Assembly: GCF_001690195.1 (NCBI RefSeq)
Contig: NZ_LZGM01000070.1
Coordinates: 62,001 to 126,000 of the forward strand
From: Gilliamella sp. wkB108
GTDB lineage: Bacteria; Pseudomonadota; Gammaproteobacteria; Enterobacterales; Orbaceae
Direction of reading: 5' to 3'
DNA: 64,000 nucleotides
The first letter of the stretch is position 1, and every line of letters starts with the position of its first letter. The translations under genes were made by a program, and so were the position numbers. A model generated the notes under the pieces. The model did not search any database, was not told the origin of the DNA, and saw nothing but the letters and a program-made list of their open reading frames with translations. Of this stretch, positions 45,575 to 53,917 are shown one piece after another.

Positions 45575-45897
45575 TGTTCATCTCCTTTGGCTTTTTTTAT
45601 TAATCGTTCCTCAAGTGCTTTGATTAATGTTGCACCTGACCAACCAGCTAAACCAGCAATCCCGCCGGCAAACTCAAAAGCCCAATTGAAATAACTAGCG
45701 GCTAACACAACTAGCGCGCCAGCAAATATTGAAATGAATATTTGAGCAATTAAAACCCAAATATTAAATTGGTCACCATTAAGAACGTGATAACAATAGC
45801 TAGCTAATGAGCCAAGCGATGTTATGATGAATAGATAAATGACAACAAGCCAGTTGACATTATCAGGGTCTTTTATAGGCATGCGTTTAATCTTCAT
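45571..45897 (-). CDS. LydA-type holin
   Basis: A 108-residue protein with three hydrophobic segments (residues ~15-35, 45-68, 70-90) and a charged C-terminus, matching LydA-like holins (WVLIAQIFISIFAGALVVL). It makes the lethal inner-membrane hole. It is the first lysis gene and overlaps the DUF5675 gene by 4 bp. Confidence 0.82.
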   Translation of the reverse strand: MKIKRMPIKDPDNVNWLVVIYLFIITSLGSLASYCYHVLNGDQFNIWVLIAQIFISIFAGALVVLAASYFNWAFEFAGGIAGLAGWSGATLIKALEERLIKKAKGDEQ

Positions 45898-46041
45898 GAT
45901 ATGCCTCCATTTGTTTGAGGCTGTTAAAATAATGGTAGCGTACTAGCTATTGATTGAAGATGTGTGTGTCTAGCATTGCTACCGGTTTGATGTTGAGTGA
46001 ATACTCAAAATTTGGGTATAAAAAAACCGACTTTCGCCGGC

Positions 46042-46353
46042 TTATTTTTTCTTTTTAAAATTCTTTGATGTGTATATTTCGTATTTTTTAAATTTTTCAT
46101 TTACTGGTTTAGGTTTCTTGCTAAAACGAACTTTATTTTGATTTGATTTCTCTTGCTCATCTTTAAATTTATCGTCTTCCAGCTTATTACCAACTATAAT
46201 ATAAATTGCAAAAATCAGTCCAATAAAAAAAGTAACATCGATTATCATTAATAATGTGGGATCTTTAGTACGAATTGGAGGAGCATATACCGCTGAAGCA
46301 TCCATGATTGCTAACCAACAAACAAAAAAGAGCAATATTAATTTTTTCATCAT
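46042..46353 (-). CDS. Small exported or membrane protein paired with endonuclease
   Basis: A 103-residue protein with a signal-like N-terminus (ILLFFVCWLAIMDASA), one transmembrane helix (IDVTFFIGLIFAIYIIVG) and a Lys-rich tail. Its ATG overlaps the endonuclease stop by 4 bp, implying translational coupling. It could be a partner or inhibitor of the nuclease, but no family is known. A hairpin followed by T's at 46021-46046 ends the pair. Confidence 0.6.
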   Translation of the reverse strand: MMKKLILLFFVCWLAIMDASAVYAPPIRTKDPTLLMIIDVTFFIGLIFAIYIIVGNKLEDDKFKDEQEKSNQNKVRFSKKPKPVNEKFKKYEIYTSKNFKKKK

Positions 46354-47030
46354 TTACACGATCCTGTAACAAACTTATTATCATTACCCTGTATCTGTTT
46401 GATTTGCTGATTACGCTCGCATTCCCATTTATCAGGCGGATATAATTTATCCCATGCGCGCATCAATTTAAACTCTGAATCTGATAGATTGATATTGTAT
46501 TTTTCTGACATGTAAAAATATGTGCGAGCTATAACGCCACGAATTTCGTCGCGAGGTTGAAATTTACGAATTTGAAAATCCACTGCTGTTTTACAGCGTC
46601 CGTACTGGGTGAATTCATTAGTAAATTGAGAGTATCTGAAATTAGAACGATCACCATTTACCTCACCAATTGAAGGTTGCAAATTATGCATATCTCCCTC
46701 CATTTGGTTAAAAACAGTGTCTTTTTTACACTCTCTACGTCCACCGTCGCGCCAACACTGGAGATGCCTACCAAAATTTTCAGCCGGCATGACATGCTCC
46801 CATTCAATGCGTTTAGCTCTGAATTCATTTTTTCTCGGCTCATATCCACATTTACTGAAATCAACTACACCTGATTTATTATTGAATGTGAATTCACAGT
46901 CACAATAAAATGTTGTCTGTTCGGGATTTGATTTATACAACTGGACTAATTTTGTTTTAGCTGTATTGAAGTTTTGTGCCGAGTAAGCAAGAAACGGAAT
47001 TAAAAATAGAGTAATAAGTAGCTTTTTCAT
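46350..47030 (-). CDS. Endonuclease I (EndA-like), exported
   Basis: A 226-residue EndA/NucM-type nuclease with a signal peptide (LLITLFLIPFLAYSA). The catalytic segment RIEWEHVMPAENFGRHLQCW (residues ~74-93) and MHNLQPSIGEVNGDRSNFRY (~113-132) are conserved, with several Cys for disulfides. It degrades DNA in the periplasm or outside. It is an unusual prophage cargo placed between lysis and regulatory modules. Confidence 0.88.
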   Translation of the reverse strand: MKKLLITLFLIPFLAYSAQNFNTAKTKLVQLYKSNPEQTTFYCDCEFTFNNKSGVVDFSKCGYEPRKNEFRAKRIEWEHVMPAENFGRHLQCWRDGGRRECKKDTVFNQMEGDMHNLQPSIGEVNGDRSNFRYSQFTNEFTQYGRCKTAVDFQIRKFQPRDEIRGVIARTYFYMSEKYNINLSDSEFKLMRAWDKLYPPDKWECERNQQIKQIQGNDNKFVTGSCK

Positions 47031-47082
47031 AAGTCCATTTATGTAATAAAAATTCTAATTTCTTAACTCAGACTAATATATT

Positions 47083-47916
47083 TTATTGTTTTGGACAACT
47101 GCTCTTATCCATATGAATTACAAACGGCTTTTCATCTTCAATAGAATATATATAAGACACCCCATTAGGAAATATCATTTTTAATTGTTGGAGTATTTTA
47201 GGTGTTGATTCATCTATATTACAGTATTTATCAACTGCTGATACTTTTAAGAAAGCTTTAAGTATTTCATCATTAAAGTTACCTTTTGAATATTTTTTCA
47301 CGCTTATTTTATAGAATAATTCATTATTTTTTTTATAAACATCTTGCAATATAGTATATTCATCTAGATCCTTAGGAATTATTTTTTTAAGGGTTTCTAT
47401 TATATTATCCTGTAATAAATTCAAATCAGCTTGAAGTTTTTGCATATCAATCTGATTACTAAAAGGATTTTCTTTGTAATATTTACAAAAAGGCAAAGTA
47501 TCTTTATTGGTAGTATTAATGTAATTAATTTCTATTTTATTGTAAGAATAACCTGGCATGTCATAGATAAGTTTTAATGCTGAATTTTCTACGTTCTCTA
47601 CTTTTAGCTTACTAACAAATCCATCTTTAATTGATAATTGCCCTATGTATATAATTCCATCTTCTATTTTGTATTGTTTAATTGTTTCGCCGTCATATAA
47701 TGCTTTTTTTGCATCATTATCACAAATATAAGACTTTGAAGTAACTGTCCCATTACCGTAAAATGTAACAATATTAGCTTCACGACCAATTTCATACATA
47801 TTCCATTTACCAATAATTTTTTCTTTTATTTCTTGGTCTGATAATTTCTGTTTATTCGCAGCAAAAACAATACAAGGAATAATTAAGAGGATTAATAATA
47901 TTTTTTTCATATTCAT
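47083..47916 (-). CDS. Exported hypothetical protein (cargo)
   Basis: I start at 47916 (MNMKKILLIL), where AAAGG precedes the ATG; the frame extends to 47949. About 277 residues. A signal peptide (ILLILLIIPCIVFA) is followed by EKIIGKWNMYEIGR and TFYGNGTV, a lipocalin-like GKW pattern, then a long helical region and a C-terminal domain. No family recognised. It is Lys/Asn-rich like the neighbouring cargo genes. Confidence 0.6.
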   Translation of the reverse strand: MNMKKILLILLIIPCIVFAANKQKLSDQEIKEKIIGKWNMYEIGREANIVTFYGNGTVTSKSYICDNDAKKALYDGETIKQYKIEDGIIYIGQLSIKDGFVSKLKVENVENSALKLIYDMPGYSYNKIEINYINTTNKDTLPFCKYYKENPFSNQIDMQKLQADLNLLQDNIIETLKKIIPKDLDEYTILQDVYKKNNELFYKISVKKYSKGNFNDEILKAFLKVSAVDKYCNIDESTPKILQQLKMIFPNGVSYIYSIEDEKPFVIHMDKSSCPKQ

Positions 47917-48015
47917 TACCTTTAGGACAATTATGCCTAATGATAACAAAAATAATGTAGAAAAATATCTAGAATGTTTAATTTTTTGATGCTATCAAAT
48001 TCTATCTTGAAAGCA

Positions 48016-48040
48016 AAAAGCCTCTTAATTGAGGCTTTCT
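48016..48040 (-). terminator. Terminator after membrane protein gene
   Basis: AAAGCCTC-AATTAAGAGGCTTTTT on the minus strand, 14 nt past the 48054 stop. Confidence 0.8.
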
Positions 48041-48053
48041 CTTAAATTAGAGT

Positions 48054-48734
48054 TTAAAGTTCAGGTAATAACTTTTCTAAAAAAGCATCTTTAACTTTTA
48101 AAAAATCCTCTTTTTCTCTTTTTCTTATAATACGACTTAAGAAATAAAGAGTCGGAATAACAAATATTAATAGTTGTATGAGTAATATTATACGATAAAA
48201 CGATAAAGAAGAGACGTAAAATAAATACCAAAAAATGGAAGTCAAAACAAAAAAGAAAAATGCAAAAAAACCATATACTATATTATTGAATAATATCATA
48301 TTGTTGGATATTTTAATATCATCCTTCTCTATAACTAAGTAACCATACAATCTTTCAAAATGTGTAGGCGAAATTTTATTTTTAGTTAGCTTTGTTAATC
48401 CGAAGAAAAATAAAGCTAACCGTCTATTTCTACATTTAGTTATATCTTGTATATATAAAACTTCTTTCTCTTTACTGCACACCTTCTTACATAAACCATT
48501 TTCTAGATTTTCGTCATTAATAATTCGATCTTGTTTTTTTTGATTTCTATTCAATAAAGGTTTAATAAAAAACGCTAAAATTGGTTTTAGAACATAAAAT
48601 AATAAAGCCAATGTAAAAAGTGAACAAAAAACTAGAGCGAATATAAATAATAAATTCTCTGTTAAATGAGAAAAAAAGAACTTTAATAGATCGAATACAT
48701 TAGTAACGAGCTCTTTATTTAAGGATTCTTCCAT
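48054..48734 (-). CDS. Polytopic membrane protein, unknown function
   Basis: A 226-residue protein with about four transmembrane helices: residues ~28-58 (two close), ~133-150 and ~155-180. The loop between pairs is Lys/Asn-rich and cytoplasmic by charge. No family recognised. It is a single-gene unit with terminators on both sides. Membrane cargo proteins of this sort can act in superinfection exclusion, but there is no direct evidence. Confidence 0.6.
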   Translation of the reverse strand: MEESLNKELVTNVFDLLKFFFSHLTENLLFIFALVFCSLFTLALLFYVLKPILAFFIKPLLNRNQKKQDRIINDENLENGLCKKVCSKEKEVLYIQDITKCRNRRLALFFFGLTKLTKNKISPTHFERLYGYLVIEKDDIKISNNMILFNNIVYGFFAFFFFVLTSIFWYLFYVSSLSFYRIILLIQLLIFVIPTLYFLSRIIRKREKEDFLKVKDAFLEKLLPEL

Positions 48735-48780
48735 AATTATTCTCCCAGAATAAAAATAATAATAGAATAATATGGAAATA

Positions 48781-48808
48781 AAAAAAGCCCAACTATTTAG
48801 TGGGCTTA
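48781..48808 (-). terminator. Terminator after BRO-family gene
   Basis: AAGCCCACTAAATAGTTGGGCTT-type stem with a T run on the minus strand. Confidence 0.75.
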
Positions 48809-48887
48809 AATTTCATGCGTTCAAAACCGCATTATAGGTATATTATCCGTTTAAACGTTTAAACAGTCAAGTGTTTAAGGCTTTCAA

Positions 48888-49664
48888 TTAATTATTTCTT
48901 ATAACTGACAAAACCATATTCCATTTATCAATGATATTTTTAGCTTTAATATGAGCCGTTTCCCTTGCAATTATTATCCTGGCATCATTTAAAGTCCGTT
49001 TATATTCACGAGACATAGAGTAGAAAGCCGCTCTAAAACTTGAATCTATTGCATGTAATGCAGGCTCTATTAATTCTATTTGATAACGCATTCGCTCAGC
49101 AGCTTTATATAACCAAGCCAAATCATACCAATCTTCGTCAGATAATCCGCTTCGAGAATGCACACCACCTAACCACTTAATAGCATTCTCAAATTGATTG
49201 GCTGGCAAATCTTGATAACGAGGTATTTTGAATTGCTGATGTAGTTTTGAATAAATAGCCTGATGCCTTTCACCTGTTCTATAAGAACGCTCGTTTACTG
49301 CTTGCTGAATTGCTTGTTGCTGTTCTGAATTAATGGTTAGCGAATATGAACCTGTTTTACGAATTGTTGGTAATACTTCATCAAATACCCAATTTTGGAA
49401 GTCTACAGCTTCTTTTTTATTACTTCTAAAAATTACACGATATAAATTAGGTTCATCAATGAATGTAATTTCTTGGTTTCCACTTTTCGTAGGGAGGTAC
49501 ATTTTATGTACCCCTTTACTTGATATATTGAAACGACTGACTTTTGCATTGCTAATATTCAAAATAACAGCAACGTCTTTTAAGCAAAAAACAGGTTGAT
49601 TATTTAATAATTGAACACGAACTTGAGAATTATTGAAATTGAAAACTGATAGTTGATCTGACAT
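48888..49664 (-). CDS. BRO-N domain antirepressor
   Basis: A 258-residue protein. Residues ~8-110 form a BRO-N domain (VQLLNNQPVFCLKDVAVILN, FRSNKKEAVDFQNWVFDEVLPTIR). The C-terminal part (QAIYSKLHQQFKIPRYQDLP) is a P22-AR/ORF6-type domain. Such proteins bind and inactivate phage repressors, or regulate transcription. It is preceded by a folded C4-like leader. It is the only intact antirepressor in the prophage. Confidence 0.88.
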   Translation of the reverse strand: MSDQLSVFNFNNSQVRVQLLNNQPVFCLKDVAVILNISNAKVSRFNISSKGVHKMYLPTKSGNQEITFIDEPNLYRVIFRSNKKEAVDFQNWVFDEVLPTIRKTGSYSLTINSEQQQAIQQAVNERSYRTGERHQAIYSKLHQQFKIPRYQDLPANQFENAIKWLGGVHSRSGLSDEDWYDLAWLYKAAERMRYQIELIEPALHAIDSSFRAAFYSMSREYKRTLNDARIIIARETAHIKAKNIIDKWNMVLSVIRNN

Positions 49665-49689
49665 GATTTATACCTCGTATGTTTAGTGA

Positions 49690-49800
49690 TTTGATCACTT
49701 AGTAGGTGATCGGGCTTCAACTACCGCATACGACGGCGGGACTTATTTCTCTTTCGAGTATTGTATTACGTCCTCTCGACCCGATCATAGATATGATCAA
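49690..49800 (-). ncRNA. C4-like antisense RNA leader 2
   Basis: TGATCGGG (49707-49714) pairs with CCCGATCA (49780-49787). Inside, GGAC/GTCC encloses CTC-GAAA-GAG (a GNRA tetraloop), and CCG/CGG forms a second hairpin. The three-way junction lies 40 nt before the BRO-type antirepressor start. P1/P7 C4 RNA has the same place and shape and represses ant post-transcriptionally. Confidence 0.45.
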
Positions 49801-49903
49801 ATACCTAAAAAATAGGCATAAAAAAACCGCTAATCTTTCGGGTGCGGAAGTCCGCGTATGTTGTAGTATTAACAACTATACAACCCGATAAAACCATTGT
49901 CAA

Positions 49904-50257
49904 CTATGCAACTTTTGAAAACAATTCGATGATATGACCTCTAATGAAACATTCTGCTGCCAATAATATTTTTGTAATTTCAGAAGTTTGCTTACCTAAG
50001 ATTCGCGCTTGTTTACTACAAGAGACTTCACGAAGATAAAAAGCTGTTAAAATTACCCAATGCTCAACATTATCAACTTTAAGTCTCAATACCGCATCAT
50101 CAACAATTTTAGCTTCTTCTTCCGTTAAGTATTGTCGATAATCAAAGTCACGAGGTGCGCCTTCTATACCTGCAGATTTAGACGGATATTCTGTACCCAT
50201 TCGCTTAAGAATACGTGTATTTTTCCATGCAGTTAAAATATCTTTAGTTTCTCTCAT
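49904..50257 (-). CDS. Q-like antitermination protein (DUF1133-type)
   Basis: A 117-residue basic, helical protein. EGAPRDFDYRQYLTEEEAKIVDDAVL and the Cys-containing helix EVSCSKQARILGKQTSEI fit phage Q-type antiterminators of the DUF1133 group. It is the last gene of the early minus-strand operon, as Q should be, and the several hairpins in the late region would require it. Confidence 0.75.
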   Translation of the reverse strand: MRETKDILTAWKNTRILKRMGTEYPSKSAGIEGAPRDFDYRQYLTEEEAKIVDDAVLRLKVDNVEHWVILTAFYLREVSCSKQARILGKQTSEITKILLAAECFIRGHIIELFSKVA

Positions 50258-50259
50258 TG

Positions 50260-50465
50260 CCCCCCTCTTCTTTTCTCTAATCTTTTAGCCTTTTTAGTGA
50301 AAATAAACTTAATTCTTTTGAGATACTCAATATCAAATTTTCTTATTTCATTGTTATTATCTAACGCTTCGACTTTCTCAATACCTATGCGTTTAATTAA
50401 GCTGCTCTAAAATCTAATTGCGCACCGCTTTTATAACAATTGCAATAAACGCATTGCTTAGCCAT
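50260..50465 (-). pseudogene. Possible frameshifted small zinc-ribbon gene
   Basis: A 22-residue frame starts at 50465 (MAKQCVYCNCYKSGAQLDF) and stops at 50397. A second frame without an ATG starts right after it (KRIGIEKVEALDNNNE...) and ends overlapping the Q-like start. A one-base shift would join them into ~70 residues. This could be a broken ninG-like or other zinc-binding gene. The case rests on the join only. Confidence 0.35.
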
Positions 50466-50524
50466 GTTATGCAGATTAAATCTCAAGTGTGACGCGTCCG
50501 AGCGGGCAGTGGTTAACCCAACCC

Positions 50525-51367
50525 TTATTTACGATAGCTTTCCCAGTCAAAGACAAGTTCACATCCTCCACCGTCTTTCATGCGATCAATTACTCGCTCA
50601 CCGACTATTTCAGCTAGTTGCTCGCGAGTTTCATTGCTGATTAAAATAGTTGGGCGCATTTCTTCATATCTGGTATTTATGATTTCAAAAATAATTAATC
50701 TTTCTGAATCAGAACCGTATTGAACCCCTACTTCATCAATAACTAGCAACTCAGGTGATGAAAATTCAGCTATTACTTCCGATTCTGACTTAGTCGTATC
50801 TTTCGACCAGGTAGAGCGATATTCACGAATGATTTTATTGACTGAGGTTAATAGAACATAATGCTGGTGGTTTTTGATAATCTCTTTCATGATTGATACT
50901 GCAAGATGATTTTTACCTGTACCTGGTAAACCAACCATTACCATGCCACCGCCGTTTTTTAATCGATCTTCCCATTTTTCGGCGTAAGCTTTACAAATTC
51001 TTAAATTGCGTTCTGCAGATTTATTACCAGGTAAATAATTATCAAAAGTGCATAATTCGAATCTTTTTGGTATTTCAGCCCAGGATAATAATTTTGTTAT
51101 TTCAAGTTCTTTTGTCTTTGCTTTTTTATCAGCAATTTGTTGTTTGATCTGATCGACTTTTTCTTTGGCACAAACTGGGCAAATAGTTTCTGTTTTTATT
51201 GTTGCCATCATGGTTATCTTTCTGGACCATTTTTTGTATTCACCGTGTAGCTGACAATTCGCAATAGTTTCAGTTACGCTAAGCCCATCTATTTCTTTTA
51301 ACCCATTAATGCTATTGGTCAAATCTGTTTCGGCTCTTTCTAGAGTTTTTGATAATCCGCTATCCAT
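50525..51367 (-). CDS. DnaC-like replicative helicase loader
   Basis: I start at 51367 (MDSGLSKTLERAE), where AGGAG lies 8 nt upstream; this gives 280 residues. Cys pairs in CPVCAKEKV near 70 precede the AAA+ domain: Walker A VGLPGTGKNHLAVSI near 145, Walker B LLVIDEVGVQ near 205. It loads the host helicase at the phage origin, as DnaC/lambda P do. It is directly downstream of the O-like gene with a short gap. Confidence 0.9.
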   Translation of the reverse strand: MDSGLSKTLERAETDLTNSINGLKEIDGLSVTETIANCQLHGEYKKWSRKITMMATIKTETICPVCAKEKVDQIKQQIADKKAKTKELEITKLLSWAEIPKRFELCTFDNYLPGNKSAERNLRICKAYAEKWEDRLKNGGGMVMVGLPGTGKNHLAVSIMKEIIKNHQHYVLLTSVNKIIREYRSTWSKDTTKSESEVIAEFSSPELLVIDEVGVQYGSDSERLIIFEIINTRYEEMRPTILISNETREQLAEIVGERVIDRMKDGGGCELVFDWESYRK

Positions 51368-51369
51368 GG

Positions 51370-52113
51370 TTATACTCCTGCCCATTCTGGCTGGGTTGTT
51401 TCGCCGTAGTTTTGATTAGCAAAACTAGTGCTGATTGATTTTGTTTTACTAGGTGATTTTGTTTTGTCAGGAAATAAACCCTGCCACCCATTCATGATTG
51501 ACTGGTTGATCACTTGCTCTGGATTTGCTTGTTCTTCAAGCATTTTGCTTTGAGCTTTCCAGGTACTAGGGAGTAATTTATGTTTTTTAGCAGCTTTGTA
51601 CTCAATCCAAGTTATCCAGGTTTCTAGTGATAAGTTTTTGGGTTTAACAGAAATAGGATCGAAAGAATCTTTTTTATTTATTTTTTTAATATTACTGATC
51701 TTAGTATTATTAATATTAGTATTCTTATATGTCGGATTTATTTCCGAGCTTTCTCGGATTTCAATCCGAGTTTGTTCGGATTTATTTCCGAGCGTCGGAT
51801 TTATTTCCGAGTTCCATTCTTTGCCTTTTTGAGTTAATGAAATGCAATCTTTGTCACCATATTTTTTATAATTAATTAATCCTTTCTCGCTCAATGTTTT
51901 TAATGCGCGATAAACAGTATCAACTTTGTTATAAGCAAGCGGGATTTCATTACAAATCATCTGTTTTGATGCCCAATAATACATTTCGCCATCAATAATT
52001 ATGGGGTCAGCCCATGTATGAAGTTGATTGAGTAAATCAAATAATGCACCTTGTTGCATATTTAGCTCCCACTCAATGCACTTGGAATTATTAATAAATG
52101 AAGTGATTCGCAT
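51370..52113 (-). CDS. O-like replication initiator
   Basis: A 247-residue protein. The N-terminal half is a winged-helix domain (MYYWASKQMICNEIPLAYN, YRALKTLSEKGLINYKKYG) as in phage replication proteins. The middle is low-complexity Asn/Ile-rich and contains the SEINPT words encoded by origin iterons. The C-terminus SFDPISVKPKNLSLETW resembles DnaT-like parts. It should bind the iterons and recruit DnaC/DnaB. Confidence 0.82.
   Translation of the reverse strand: MRITSFINNSKCIEWELNMQQGALFDLLNQLHTWADPIIIDGEMYYWASKQMICNEIPLAYNKVDTVYRALKTLSEKGLINYKKYGDKDCISLTQKGKEWNSEINPTLGNKSEQTRIEIRESSEINPTYKNTNINNTKISNIKKINKKDSFDPISVKPKNLSLETWITWIEYKAAKKHKLLPSTWKAQSKMLEEQANPEQVINQSIMNGWQGLFPDKTKSPSKTKSISTSFANQNYGETTQPEWAGV
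51732..51810. repeat. Four palindromic iterons inside the O-like gene: prophage origin
   Basis: TCGGATTTATTTCCGA occurs at 51732-51747, 51776-51791 and 51795-51810, and a variant TCGGATTTCAATCCGA at 51754-51769. Spacing is 22, 22 and 19 bp, two helical turns. Each is a near-palindrome. Lambda O protein binds four such iterons inside its own gene, so this is the probable prophage origin. Confidence 0.85.
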
Positions 52114-52337
52114 TAGCCAATCCTCAAAGAATACTCCGCAAAATTGCCACCATTTTTATATATAATCTTAGTAACAATCGGAAAATTTTGTTTTCTTAAA
52201 TCGTGAATGCGCGCCCCTAATCTGTAGCAACCGAATAAGTTCCATGCTTGTCTAGGATTAATTGTTTTACCGCTTTGTAAATGCTGTAAGATTTGGTCAC
52301 ACTGGCTCAGTGTTTTTTTAGTTTTTAACGTACTCAT
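52113..52337 (-). CDS. Small helix-turn-helix protein
   Basis: Start chosen at 52337 (MSTLKTKKTLSQCDQ), preceded by GAGGTG; the longer frame has no signal. About 74 residues. LSQCDQILQHLQSGKTINP and LFGCYRLGARIHDLRKQ fit the short HTH (HTH_39-like) proteins common in phage early operons, near the replication genes. It overlaps the O-like start by one base. Confidence 0.75.
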   Translation of the reverse strand: MSTLKTKKTLSQCDQILQHLQSGKTINPRQAWNLFGCYRLGARIHDLRKQNFPIVTKIIYKNGGNFAEYSLRIG

Positions 52338-52347
52338 GAACACCTCA

Positions 52348-52800
52348 CTAATTAGATGGTTTATGCGCTGCAAGTGTTTCTTGATGTGCCGTAAGTCGTC
52401 TTTTTACTATTGATTCGCATAAAGTATTTAATACCGCTTCTTCATCACTAGTAATGACGCCGTCACTAATCGCTTTGGCTAAATACGCCTCATACTCACC
52501 TCTTGCTGTTCCAATGCTTAACATCGATTCAAAAAGGTCATAACTTCCTGCTTTAGCGACATCAGGTTTTTTTATAACTATGCAGTCCACTGCTCTTGCA
52601 AAATAATCAGCAACTAATGTTGTTCCACTTAACTCTTGTAATGCTAAAAGTTCATCACAAGTAAAAAATCGAGTGCCTTTATTTTCATAAAGACGATCTT
52701 TAAAGACAGAAAGTGAAATTCCTAAGTAAGAAGCAGCTACAGCTTGCCCGCCTTTTATGTACTTAAGCATTTCAATTACAAGTTCTCTTTGGTTTCCCAT
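52348..52800 (-). CDS. CII/YmfL-type regulatory protein
   Basis: A 150-residue protein. The N-terminal HTH IKGGQAVAASYLGISLSVFKDRLYENKG and the following FFTCDELLALQELSG resemble phage regulatory CII/YmfL proteins. It is the second gene after Cro in the early operon, the place of CII. Its target promoters are not visible to me. Confidence 0.75.
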   Translation of the reverse strand: MGNQRELVIEMLKYIKGGQAVAASYLGISLSVFKDRLYENKGTRFFTCDELLALQELSGTTLVADYFARAVDCIVIKKPDVAKAGSYDLFESMLSIGTARGEYEAYLAKAISDGVITSDEEAVLNTLCESIVKRRLTAHQETLAAHKPSN

Positions 52801-52855
52801 CTTTTTACCTTTTCAGTTGGGTTACTTTTAAAATAAATATTACGTATAGTATTAA

Positions 52856-53065
52856 TTAGGCTGCATCAGGTGGGAAAACATCATCCAAAGAGATGTTAAG
52901 TCCTAAACTGATAAAAAACTGCGTTATATCTCGACATGTTTTTAAATTCACATCTCGATAACCCAATTCATAATGGGAGATTGCGCCTTGAGAGGTATTT
53001 ATTGCTCTTGCTAGTTCTTCTTGAGTAATACCTAATTGCTCTCTAAATTCCTTAATTTTGTTCAT
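52856..53065 (-). CDS. Cro-type repressor
   Basis: A 69-residue HTH protein: LGITQEELARAINTSQGAISHYELG (helix-turn-helix at ~12-32). It is divergent from CI with operators between, the usual Cro position. It should bind the same ATTACAT palindromes. Confidence 0.88.
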   Translation of the reverse strand: MNKIKEFREQLGITQEELARAINTSQGAISHYELGYRDVNLKTCRDITQFFISLGLNISLDDVFPPDAA

Positions 53066-53078
53066 AACTGATGCCTCA

Positions 53079-53146
53079 ATTACTGTTATGAATATAAATA
53101 TTACATTATGTAATTTATTATTTCAACATTTATTACATTTTGTTAG
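53079..53146. promoter_or_regulatory. CI/Cro operators in the switch region
   Basis: ATTACATTATGTAAT at 53100-53114 is a perfect palindrome. Weaker versions are at 53079-53093 (ATTACTGTTATGAAT) and 53132-53146 (ATTACATTTTGTTAG). The three-site layout between divergent cro and cI genes is that of a lambda-type OR. Confidence 0.75.
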
Positions 53147-53191
53147 TTGTTAATTTAATACAGTTCGTAATAATTAAAGTCGGAGGATCAT

Positions 53192-53863
53192 ATGAACACT
53201 TGGCAAAATATAATAAAAAAGAGAATGCAAGATATTGGCGAAACACAAGAAAGTCTTGCAGAAAAATTGAGTGTAACTCAGGGCAGTGTTGCTCATTGGC
53301 TATCCGGTCGAAGAAAACCAGACACCGATATTATCGCATCAATACTGAAAGCAGTAGGAATTAGGGAATTAATAATAAATGCTGATGGCTCAGCAGCAGA
53401 AAATAATACTAAAAACAAACTCAATAAAAATAATTTTCAAATCGAGGTTTTAGATATTACAGCTAGCGCAGGAGCAGGCTACCTAAATTCGGATGTAAAG
53501 GAAGTGATTAAATTAATAGAATATGATTCAAGTCAGGCAAAAATGCTATTTAATGGCATGGATGCGAACAATTTAAAAGTTATAAACATCTCTGGTGATT
53601 CGATGCAGGGGACATTTGAAAGCGGTGATTCAATTTATGTAGATGTTTCAAAAAAAGAATTTAATGGTGATGGAATATATGTATTCACATTTGGTAAAAG
53701 TTTGTATGTAAAACGATTACAAATAATCAAAGATAAACTTATTGTTATATCTGATAATAAAAAATACAAAGAATGGGATATAAGCGAAGATGAAATTGAC
53801 CAACTTTATATACATGGCAAAGTAATGCTAAGTCAATCAATGTTATTGAGAAAACATGGATAA
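53192..53863 (+). CDS. CI-type repressor with S24 peptidase domain
   Basis: A 223-residue protein. Residues ~8-60 are a HTH domain (TQESLAEKLSVTQGSVAHWL). The C-terminal LexA-like domain has the cleavage-type Ala-Gly near TASAGAGYLN, nucleophile Ser in ISGDSMQGTFESGDS near 132 and Lys in SLYVKRLQII near 169. It keeps lysogeny and should self-cleave with RecA. AGGAGG lies upstream. Confidence 0.93.
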   Translation: MNTWQNIIKKRMQDIGETQESLAEKLSVTQGSVAHWLSGRRKPDTDIIASILKAVGIRELIINADGSAAENNTKNKLNKNNFQIEVLDITASAGAGYLNSDVKEVIKLIEYDSSQAKMLFNGMDANNLKVINISGDSMQGTFESGDSIYVDVSKKEFNGDGIYVFTFGKSLYVKRLQIIKDKLIVISDNKKYKEWDISEDEIDQLYIHGKVMLSQSMLLRKHG

Positions 53864-53917
53864 CTGCTTTGGCAGTTTTGTAAATAATAAATTCATAAAA
53901 TATAAAGAATATAAATT

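Noticed and set aside
51731-51811. CRISPR-like array
   Set aside because: Four 16-bp repeats with 3-6 bp between them are far too close and lie in a replication gene; they are origin iterons. No CRISPR array or cas gene is seen in the window.
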